Assembly (NCBI GenBank): GCA_943358095.1
Contig: CALRGT010000006.1
Span: 1 to 47,419 of the forward strand
Source of the DNA: an uncultured Candidatus Saccharimonas sp.
GTDB taxonomy: Bacteria > Patescibacteriota > Saccharimonadia > Saccharimonadales > AQU-01
DNA: 47,419 nucleotides
Reading direction: 5' to 3'
Each line of letters begins with the position of its first letter. Position 1 is the first letter of the stretch. The notes below the pieces were generated by a model, which was not told the DNA's origin, made no database searches, and saw nothing but the letters and a program-made list of their open reading frames with translations. Below, piece by piece: positions 1 through 6,845 of this stretch. The position numbers and the translations under genes are program-made.

Positions 1-25
1 ACTATCAAATCACAAGCAAGTTGAG

Positions 26-31
26 TAGAAT
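26..31 (+). promoter_or_regulatory. Predicted -10 box (TAGAAT) of the Lnt-like gene
   Basis: TAGAAT lies 11 bases before the ATG at 43, so transcription would start about 5 bases before the start codon, giving a nearly leaderless mRNA. No Shine-Dalgarno sequence is seen. The -35 region is too close to the window edge to judge. Confidence 0.4.
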
Positions 32-42
32 TAGTAAAGATT

Positions 43-1575
43 ATGAAAAAACACAGTAAGACTAAGTCCAAGCTAATCAAGAACAGAGTCTATCGCTTTA
101 TTAAAAAGCTTTTAATAAGAGCCGATGAAAAGAATAAGCAGCGCTGGGCTAACTTCCTAAAAGATTATCGCTACCTAAGTATGGTCAGTTTTGTGATGGT
201 AGGATTATTGTGCCTGTGGTCGGGCGGCATTGGTCTGTTGTCCATAATTGCGTTGATACCTATGTGTTTTTATTTGCAGTACAGCAAGGGTCGTACCAAA
301 AAGCAGTTTATGATTGATTTTTATCTTGGCGGTTTTGTACTGTGTTTATTTGCCTATTACTTCTTGTCACAGTCCACCCTAGAGACATGGGCGGTCGGCG
401 TAACGGGCGTTATGCTATTCTTGGCACCAATATTCATTTTGATTTTTTTGTCAGCAATATCGGCCCTGTCGTCCTTAATTATCGGCTACGTTTTCTATAG
501 GATTAGGTACAAAGATAGATTATTCGCTTTGGTTATACTTTGGCCGACCATGGAGCTACTTCGTAGTTTAATTTTCTCGGTAGCCAATTTTGGCCCCGGA
601 GGTAATTTGCTACCTAGCTTTAACTTTGCAGCATTAGCAGTAGACGCTAGTGGTACGCCATTGATTTATCTTTCCAGATTCTTTGGTTTTTATGGATTAA
701 GCGCCATGGTTGTAATACTTAATGTTTGTATTTATAAAATAGCCTTTAAAAGCGACAGAACGCAAAAATTGATCTACGGACTAGTACTGGCAGAAGTTAT
801 TGGGTTGAACTTTTTGACCTGGCAGCGCGGTTTCGCAAAAGCAAATCAACAAACTGTATCGGTAACGGCAATTCATTTAAATAAAGAAGATTGGGTTGAT
901 AACTATAGCGGCAATATGACTTTGAACTCTGGTACTGATGTTTTGGTTTTGCCTGAGTACGCCATATATTCTATCGATGAACGAATTAAGGAAATTGCAA
1001 GTAAAGTTTCTGACAGAGGGGGCGTTATCATGTCTAATGCCGAGCAAGCTGATGGATATAAGATAAATAATTTTGTCGTCTACAACAATAAGGGTGAAAG
1101 ATTATCAAAACAAGCAAAGTCATTTCTGATTCCGGGTGGAGAGTATATGCCTTATTTTATGAGAACTTTCTTAATTATTACTGGTAAGCGTGATTTGCTG
1201 GACATGTTCGAAAAGGAATATCCAGTCACCAAAGGACTTGTGTCAGAAAAAATTGTTAAGTTGAGTAATAATATTCGTGTTGGAGGTCTTGCCTGTAGCG
1301 GTGTCACTAGGATTGATAAGTATCAAGATCTGGCCGACCAAGGCGCTAACATTCTGACAAATAGTGCTCAGCTTACACTGTTCCCATATGATAGCTTTTA
1401 TTTCGCCAGTGCAAGAAATATGGCTCGATACCAAGCCGTAGTCACCAACCGGCCTTTTATACAGTCTGCAAGAGGTGGGGAAAGTTATATTATCGACAAT
1501 CAAGGCAATATCATAGCTGAATCGGTTGGGGAAGAGACGCAGTTGCTTCAGGCTAAAGTTCTTGTTAATCCTTGA
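43..1575 (+). CDS. Apolipoprotein N-acyltransferase-like membrane protein (Lnt family, divergent)
   Basis: The 510-residue protein has a basic N-terminus, about seven or eight hydrophobic membrane segments in residues 45-270, and then a soluble nitrilase-fold (carbon-nitrogen hydrolase) domain to the end. Lnt enzymes transfer an acyl chain to the N-terminal cysteine of lipoproteins on the outer face of the cytoplasmic membrane. The nitrilase catalytic triad is visible as E305 (LPEY), K359 (AKSFLIPGGEY) and C418 (ACSG). The residues after the cysteine are Ser-Gly instead of the Tyr-Glu usual in Lnt, and the NDAWF-like motif is replaced by NSAQL. The fold is clear but the substrate is not certain. 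It converges on the NlpC/P60-like gene with a 49-base gap and no obvious terminator. Confidence 0.75.
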   Translation: MKKHSKTKSKLIKNRVYRFIKKLLIRADEKNKQRWANFLKDYRYLSMVSFVMVGLLCLWSGGIGLLSIIALIPMCFYLQYSKGRTKKQFMIDFYLGGFVLCLFAYYFLSQSTLETWAVGVTGVMLFLAPIFILIFLSAISALSSLIIGYVFYRIRYKDRLFALVILWPTMELLRSLIFSVANFGPGGNLLPSFNFAALAVDASGTPLIYLSRFFGFYGLSAMVVILNVCIYKIAFKSDRTQKLIYGLVLAEVIGLNFLTWQRGFAKANQQTVSVTAIHLNKEDWVDNYSGNMTLNSGTDVLVLPEYAIYSIDERIKEIASKVSDRGGVIMSNAEQADGYKINNFVVYNNKGERLSKQAKSFLIPGGEYMPYFMRTFLIITGKRDLLDMFEKEYPVTKGLVSEKIVKLSNNIRVGGLACSGVTRIDKYQDLADQGANILTNSAQLTLFPYDSFYFASARNMARYQAVVTNRPFIQSARGGESYIIDNQGNIIAESVGEETQLLQAKVLVNP

Positions 1576-1624
1576 TTAGTTGACTCGAAGTTAAATTCTA
1601 ATATGGATTACAAAAGAATAGTTT

Positions 1625-2437
1625 TTATTGAACAGTAGGCAGGCTGTTACCGATCATAATATCTGGGTGTTTGTATCTTACTGCAGTTGTCCACCAGCCA
1701 ATGTCGCGTGTTCTAGGCCCTGTCCTGTAGGCAGCACCATTACTATTGTCGCTATTTGATTCGAAGGTATTGATTGTTATGGTTTTGTTGACATTATAGC
1801 TAGAGAATATGCCAACATGACAAACTTTGTCGTCGAGCTTAACTAATGTGTCGCCAGGCTGTAAACTTTTAAGATCTGTAATTTGGTCTAAATTGGTGTC
1901 GCTATAAATATCAAATGCTTTTGACGGGTCGGGCCCGTAGGGATCAATTCCAGTAGCAAGGTAGTGAACGACATTCACGAATCCAACACAGTCAAGAAAG
2001 TTTTGGCTATCGTCGGTTCTTTTTTCCCACCAGCTTTTAGGGTTCTTGCCGAATCCACCATCCACGATTGTTAGGCTCGGAAAGCCGTTCACGCGCCAGT
2101 ATTCCGTCCAGCTGAGTGGCGCAGGGCTCCAAATAGCGCTGGCATAGCGATAACCTGTCAGCTCTGCTGCGCCTGCAACGCAAGATATACGCGCATTACC
2201 ACTAATTAGGCCACAAGATTCTAGACTGTATGCAATTCTAGCTGTGGTCACTTTTTTAGTGGCTGTTGATGTGACGGCAACTACAGTCACGATTATAAGC
2301 AGTAATATGATTGAGATAATAACCACGACAGGTGTTTTTGATGGCGCTGTAATAGTGTGAGCGCTAGCAGATTTTCTGCTACGCTTAATGCTTTTTTTGT
2401 TGTTAGGCGCACTGTGTATAGATTTTTTACTTTTCAT
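1625..2437 (-). CDS. Membrane-anchored NlpC/P60-like cell-wall peptidase
   Basis: The 270-residue protein starts with a Lys/Arg-rich cytoplasmic stretch of about 33 residues and one strong membrane helix (about 37-58), followed by an extracytoplasmic domain. A Cys in DCVGFV and a His in CHVGIF, separated by a GDTLVKL segment, fit the Cys-His layout of NlpC/P60 and CHAP hydrolases, which cut peptide bonds in peptidoglycan stems. The order Cys, then LQPGDT, then HVGIF is typical of that superfamily. The third catalytic residue cannot be named with confidence. It is divergently transcribed from pyruvate kinase, with a 120-base intergenic region between them. Its role is likely cell-wall remodelling at the cell surface. 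Confidence 0.65.
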   Translation of the reverse strand: MKSKKSIHSAPNNKKSIKRSRKSASAHTITAPSKTPVVVIISIILLLIIVTVVAVTSTATKKVTTARIAYSLESCGLISGNARISCVAGAAELTGYRYASAIWSPAPLSWTEYWRVNGFPSLTIVDGGFGKNPKSWWEKRTDDSQNFLDCVGFVNVVHYLATGIDPYGPDPSKAFDIYSDTNLDQITDLKSLQPGDTLVKLDDKVCHVGIFSSYNVNKTITINTFESNSDNSNGAAYRTGPRTRDIGWWTTAVRYKHPDIMIGNSLPTVQ

Positions 2438-2540
2438 TTGTGAGCTCGTAATCTTATGATGATCTTACTTATAACGTTAGCATATTAAATGAATTAATAC
2501 AGTGCTAGTTATTACTCTGGTCAAATCATGCAAAAAAGAG

Positions 2541-2546
2541 TACAAT
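2541..2546 (+). promoter_or_regulatory. Predicted -10 box (TACAAT) of pyk
   Basis: TACAAT sits 11 bases before the pyk ATG, predicting a leader of about 5 bases and no Shine-Dalgarno. A weak -35 candidate (TGGTCA, 2518-2523) is 17 bases upstream. The rest of 2438-2557 must also hold the promoter of the divergent NlpC/P60-like gene. Confidence 0.5.
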
Positions 2547-2557
2547 AGGTTGAATAC

Positions 2558-3991
2558 ATGAGCACTACAAGTCACACGCCAAACGTGCCGTTGACCAAAT
2601 ACAAACGGACCAAAATTATTGCAACTCTCGGACCCTCTACCGATAGTTTTGAGGCAGTAACTAATTTGATTCATGCTGGTGCAAACGGTATTCGGCTAAA
2701 TTTTAGTCATGGCAACTACGAAGAACGAGTTAAGCAAATCAAATGGATAAGAAAAGCCAGTAAAGAATACGGCAAGCCAATTGCTATAATTCAAGATTTA
2801 CAGGGTCCAAAAATACGACTAGGTGATTTCGAAGGCATAATTAACGTTCTAACTGGCCAAAATCTTAGCTTCCAGTACAATTCTGACTATGAGAGATCTG
2901 GTATTATCCCTGTCCAATACGACATAAGTAAAAAGGTTAAAAGAGGCGAGAGCGTTTATCTATATGACGGCAAAGTGCGGGTAACTGTTACTAGCGTCAA
3001 AGATGGAGTGGTGCATACGGTTGCAGAAAACGACGGCATCCTGATAAAGCGCAAGGGTATGAACTTGCCCGACACCGACTTTGGTGGCGATATTATTACT
3101 GAAAAAGATAAAGCCGACTTGGCGTTTGGCTCTACTCAAGATATTGATTATGTAGCCCAAAGTTTCGTACAGACTGCAGATGATTTGCGAAATATGAGGA
3201 AGTTAATGAAGAATCTTGGCATGACAGCCAAGTTGATAGTAAAGTTCGAGACTCGTTTGGCTGTAGAGAATATTGAAGAAATCGTACAAGAAACCGACTT
3301 GATAATGATTGCTCGTGGCGACTTGGCTGTAGAAACACCAGCCGAAAGTGTACCGATAATACAGCGCAAACTTATAGCATTAGGCATAAAATACGCTAAG
3401 CCAACTATCGTCGCTACACAAATGTTGTTTAGTATGACAGAGTCTCCTGAGCCGACTAGAGCTGAAGTCTCTGACGTAGCTACGGCAGTTATACTAGGCG
3501 CCGATGCAGTAATGTTGAGCGACGAAACAGCCAATGGTCGTTATCCTATCGAGGCCGTTAAAGTTATGAAGAGAGTTATCTTATATGCTGAATTAAACGA
3601 CCCTGACACCATGTTCTTGCCCATGGCCCAAAAAGAAATGTCCAACCAATCGGCAATATCTTCAGCCATTATAAATCTTGCATTTGATATTTGTGCTCAC
3701 GCCATAATAGCCGAGACGAAATCGGGCGCTACGGCTTTACACATTGCATCTTTCCGCCCACGCACACCAATAATCGCCGTTACATCTGTTGATCGTACTG
3801 CACAGCAACTAGCTATTGTATATGGAACTAAGAGCTATGTACGCCCAGTAAATCGATTGGCCGCAAATAAGTTAACAGATTGGCTTCACACCAAGAAAGT
3901 TCTAAATAAGGGCGACACTGTAATAATGGTGTCTGGTCAATATCCTGGAGTTATCGGCACAACCGACACAATTAAAGTCAGAGTACTTTAG
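2558..3991 (+). CDS. pyk: Pyruvate kinase
   Basis: The enzyme converts phosphoenolpyruvate and ADP to pyruvate and ATP at the end of glycolysis. The 477 residues match the normal bacterial length. Visible landmarks are the N-terminal TKIIATLGPST, RLNFSHG, QDLQGPKIR, the catalytic lysine K229 in VKFET, the metal-binding MIARGDLAVE, and ATQMLFSM followed by TRAEVSDVATAV. The usual MLSGETA is MLSDETA here. The C-terminal regulatory-type domain (about 350-477) is present and contains an RPRTPIIAVT segment. It heads a glycolytic run with pgk and tpiA, though pgk and tpiA each have their own promoter-like signals. The start follows the -10 box closely with no ribosome binding site. Confidence 0.97.
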   Translation: MSTTSHTPNVPLTKYKRTKIIATLGPSTDSFEAVTNLIHAGANGIRLNFSHGNYEERVKQIKWIRKASKEYGKPIAIIQDLQGPKIRLGDFEGIINVLTGQNLSFQYNSDYERSGIIPVQYDISKKVKRGESVYLYDGKVRVTVTSVKDGVVHTVAENDGILIKRKGMNLPDTDFGGDIITEKDKADLAFGSTQDIDYVAQSFVQTADDLRNMRKLMKNLGMTAKLIVKFETRLAVENIEEIVQETDLIMIARGDLAVETPAESVPIIQRKLIALGIKYAKPTIVATQMLFSMTESPEPTRAEVSDVATAVILGADAVMLSDETANGRYPIEAVKVMKRVILYAELNDPDTMFLPMAQKEMSNQSAISSAIINLAFDICAHAIIAETKSGATALHIASFRPRTPIIAVTSVDRTAQQLAIVYGTKSYVRPVNRLAANKLTDWLHTKKVLNKGDTVIMVSGQYPGVIGTTDTIKVRVL

Positions 3992-4010
3992 TCCGTAAAA
4001 AATTCTAGTA

Positions 4011-4016
4011 TATAAT
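4011..4016 (+). promoter_or_regulatory. Predicted -10 box (TATAAT) of pgk
   Basis: A consensus TATAAT lies 30 bases before the pgk start, with a possible -35 TTTAGT 18 bases further upstream (3987-3992). The leader of roughly 25 bases holds an AAGGAC Shine-Dalgarno-like sequence, so pgk looks conventionally initiated, unlike pyk. Confidence 0.5.
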
Positions 4017-4045
4017 CTTATACATTAGATAAATAAGGACTAATT

Positions 4046-5212
4046 ATGTTTACCAAGAAAACTGTCCATGATATAGATGTAAAAAATAAGACTATTGTTC
4101 TTAGGGCTATGCTAAATGTGCCAATAAAAGACGGTAAAGTTGGCGATAAGATGCGTTTAAAGGCGGCGTTACCAACAATCAATTATTTGATATCACAAGG
4201 TGCGAAGATTGTTATGATTAGTCATCATAGTCACGAAGGTCAAAGTTTGGAGCCTGTGGCTGGAGCTTTGTCGGAGTTAGTCGGTCGTCCTGTTGCTTTT
4301 GCTAGCGACTGTATAGAAGAGGTCGCGCTTGCTGCTGTTAAGGCGTTGCCAAGTGGTGGATTGTTGATGCTCGAGAACTTACGATTTCATCCTGAAGAAG
4401 AAGCTAATGATGAGGAGTTTGCGCGCACTTTGGCTAGTTACGGTGATATTTATGTTAATGATGACTTCACTACTTGCCACCGCAGTCACGCATCACTGGT
4501 CGGTATTCCTAAGTTTATACCAGCCGTTGCCGGACTAGAAGTTGAAGAAGAAGTAAACACCATCACTAGTAGTATCGATAATCCAAAGCGACCACTAGTG
4601 GCAATTGCCGGTGGTGCAAAGATCTCCACAAAAGTACCGATAATTTCGTTTTTGTTAGATAAAGTTGATGTTTTGTTTGTTGGTGGTGCTATGGCAAATA
4701 CGTTTTTGTTAGCCAAAGGTCTAGAAGTCGGTAATAGCTTGGTTGAGCTGGATCAGGTGGAGACTGCCAAACAGATAATAAAATCTGCAGAAGAAAAGGG
4801 TAAAACGCTGTTACTACCGATTGATGTTGTTGTTACTACTGATGTTAAAGAAGCCTTAAATGTTAGAGTGTTGCTTGCCGGTGATGTTGGAATCGACGAC
4901 ATTATTGCAGATTTGGGGCCTATGTCTGTACTACAACTAAACGAAGTTATAAAGCCAGAAGGTAGTGTGATTTGGAATGGTCCAATAGGTATTGCAGAAC
5001 AAAAAGAATTTGCCAATGGCACAGAAATGGTTGCGGAAGAGATAATTTCTAGTGGAGCGTTTAGTATAGTCGGCGGCGGAGATACTGCTGATTATGTTGA
5101 TGGTGCTGGTTTGGCAGATAAATTTGGTTTTGTATCTACTGGCGGCGGAGCTAGTCTTGAGCTAATGAGCGGCAATACATTGCCCGGAATAGCCGCTCTA
5201 TTAGATAAGTAA
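4046..5212 (+). CDS. pgk: Phosphoglycerate kinase with altered 3-phosphoglycerate pocket
   Basis: Phosphoglycerate kinase makes ATP from 1,3-bisphosphoglycerate. The 388-residue protein has the full two-domain layout. LENLRFHPEEE, YVNDDFTTCHRSHAS, GGAKISTK, VIWNGPIG and the C-terminal GGGDTADYV/STGGGASLE signatures are all present. The N-terminal substrate motif is unusual: the common RVDxNVP reads RAMLNVP (Asp replaced by M22), and SHLGRP reads SHHSHE (Arg replaced by H63), so two residues that normally touch 3-phosphoglycerate are changed. R37 and the HRSHAS arginine are kept. Identity is certain; full activity is likely but not assured. Confidence 0.95.
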   Translation: MFTKKTVHDIDVKNKTIVLRAMLNVPIKDGKVGDKMRLKAALPTINYLISQGAKIVMISHHSHEGQSLEPVAGALSELVGRPVAFASDCIEEVALAAVKALPSGGLLMLENLRFHPEEEANDEEFARTLASYGDIYVNDDFTTCHRSHASLVGIPKFIPAVAGLEVEEEVNTITSSIDNPKRPLVAIAGGAKISTKVPIISFLLDKVDVLFVGGAMANTFLLAKGLEVGNSLVELDQVETAKQIIKSAEEKGKTLLLPIDVVVTTDVKEALNVRVLLAGDVGIDDIIADLGPMSVLQLNEVIKPEGSVIWNGPIGIAEQKEFANGTEMVAEEIISSGAFSIVGGGDTADYVDGAGLADKFGFVSTGGGASLELMSGNTLPGIAALLDK

Positions 5213-5232
5213 TGCCAGTATTGATTAGTAGT

Positions 5233-5262
5233 TTGCGACTTTATGGCTAAGTCGAGTACAAT
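5233..5262 (+). promoter_or_regulatory. Promoter of tpiA (TTGCGA - 18 - TACAAT)
   Basis: TTGCGA (5233-5238) and TACAAT (5257-5262) are 18 bases apart. The predicted transcript begins near 5269, so a start codon at 5243 is excluded; the first ATG inside the transcript is at 5279 and a second, in frame, is at 5288. Confidence 0.55.
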
Positions 5263-5278
5263 AAGCATAGTAACGGTA

Positions 5279-6085
5279 ATGCTTAAAATGAAAAGAACAC
5301 TAATAATCGGCAACTGGAAAATGAACCTGAATACATCTCAGGCTAGTATTTTGGTGCACAGACTCGAAGAAAGAATCAAAAATCACACAAATATTGAGGT
5401 AGTATTGGCGCCAAGTATGCTTGTTCTTCAGCCGTTATCCACCCAGATAGACCGCAGGAAGTTTCGCTTGGCGGCACAGAATGCTCATCAAAAAGACGAG
5501 GGTGCTTACACAGGCGAAGTGTCTTTTGCTATGCTTCAAGACATAGTGCATTACGCAATCATTGGGCATTCTGAGCGTAGAATATATTTTCATGAAAATT
5601 TAGACACGATTCGCGACAAAGTTGCCGCAGCTGTTCGTAACGGGATTACTCCAATTTTATGTGTTGGAGAGTCGCAAACAGAACGCAATGCTGGCGAAAC
5701 TAAACGAGTAATACATGACCAATTAGTTACTGCAATCAGCAATCTAACAAGTGCAGAAATCGAAAATATGGTAATAGCATATGAGCCAGTGTGGGCGATT
5801 AGTACATTTGGCGGTATTCTAGCAAAACCTGACGACATAAAAAAAGTCATGGATTATATTCGTCACCAAGTTAGTGAACTATATGGCAAGAAAACATCTG
5901 AAACAGTTCGAGTTATATATGGTGGAAGCGTTGACGACCATATCGCTGGAGGTTATCTTGATATTGATGGCTGCGACGGTGTATTAGTTGGTGGAGCTAG
6001 TCTGAACTATCATAAATTTAGCGGAATTGTTGATGCTGCTAACAGAATTCATAATAAAAACGGAGACGAACAAAATGGCCGATAA
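5279..6085 (+). CDS. tpiA: Triosephosphate isomerase
   Basis: The enzyme interconverts dihydroxyacetone phosphate and glyceraldehyde 3-phosphate. GNWKMN near the N-terminus, the GHSERR histidine motif, the AYEPVWAI catalytic glutamate motif, and YGGSV with LVGGASL near the C-terminus are all present, and the length of 268 residues is normal once the start is set at 5279 (or 5288, MKRTLIIGNWKMN). The mobile phosphate-gripping lid (loop 6) is atypical: after WAI the usual GTGKTA is replaced by a longer STFGGILA segment. The 3' end overlaps the next gene by 11 bases, suggesting co-translation. GAPDH, which would act between TpiA and Pgk, is not in this window. Confidence 0.94.
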   Translation: MLKMKRTLIIGNWKMNLNTSQASILVHRLEERIKNHTNIEVVLAPSMLVLQPLSTQIDRRKFRLAAQNAHQKDEGAYTGEVSFAMLQDIVHYAIIGHSERRIYFHENLDTIRDKVAAAVRNGITPILCVGESQTERNAGETKRVIHDQLVTAISNLTSAEIENMVIAYEPVWAISTFGGILAKPDDIKKVMDYIRHQVSELYGKKTSETVRVIYGGSVDDHIAGGYLDIDGCDGVLVGGASLNYHKFSGIVDAANRIHNKNGDEQNGR

Positions 6086-6761
6086 ACCTGAGAGACCTGC
6101 ACAGAAATTTTTTGACGTATCACACCCAGGCAAGTCAACTCCAAGTTCTACTTCTAGACCTACGATTGTCGGACATCATACTATTTTGCAGGATCCAATG
6201 GTTAATGCGGATCACGAAAACGAGGAAGCTATTACAAACTCAAGTTCAATTGTTAGCCGAGTATCGACTACTAATATTATTCCTTCCGACGAAGCTGTGG
6301 CGGGTTATAATTCTACAGAAAAAATTGAAGATACTAGCGAACCTATCGTTGAAGACGTAAAAGACAAGGTTGAAGATGAGCCACAGGTAGAGGCAGATAC
6401 AGAGACAGAGAAACCGAAGACTGAAGAGACGGAGCTGATTGAACCAGAAAGCAATGAGCCTTCAGAAGAAGTTGACGAAATTAATATTCAGTCGACTGAC
6501 AATACGAATACCGAGGAGCAGAAAAAGGCCGACAAGTCTACAAAAGAAGATCTCGAAAGACAAGAAGCTATAGCTAAACTGATAGCCGATAAGACTTACT
6601 TTGCTCCAGTAGGTGTGAATAAGCGCAAGAGCTCAAAACGCAATTTTGTTATGCCGATTATTGTAGCCTTGGTGGTAGTTTTTGTAGCCGGTTACTTAGT
6701 AATTGATAGCGGAATTGTCAAAACATCAGTCAAACTACCAGTTAGTCTTTTTAATAAATAA
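6075..6761 (+). CDS. Acidic, low-complexity protein with a C-terminal membrane anchor
   Basis: I do not recognise a family. The 228-residue product, counted from the ATG at 6075, has a GGAG ribosome binding site nine bases upstream inside tpiA. About 170 residues are very rich in Glu, Asp, Thr, Ser and Asn and look disordered. They are followed by a basic patch (NKRKSSKRN), one hydrophobic helix (about 193-215) and a short tail. This fits a tail-anchored protein with a long cytoplasmic acidic arm. It overlaps tpiA by 11 bases. An in-frame start at 6027 would lie within tpiA and has no ribosome binding site. Confidence 0.7.
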   Translation: MADKPERPAQKFFDVSHPGKSTPSSTSRPTIVGHHTILQDPMVNADHENEEAITNSSSIVSRVSTTNIIPSDEAVAGYNSTEKIEDTSEPIVEDVKDKVEDEPQVEADTETEKPKTEETELIEPESNEPSEEVDEINIQSTDNTNTEEQKKADKSTKEDLERQEAIAKLIADKTYFAPVGVNKRKSSKRNFVMPIIVALVVVFVAGYLVIDSGIVKTSVKLPVSLFNK

Positions 6762-6845
6762 CCAATCAAGTAGAAGTAACATCTGGTTGGTAAATAGTTC
6801 ATTCAACAACAGATTATAGTGCTTATATTTGGTAAACTAAAAGCT

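Noticed and set aside
6761-6845. Terminator after the acidic membrane protein gene
   Set aside because: A weak ACCAA/TTGGT pairing across about 25 bases is present but there is no T-run and the stem is too short.
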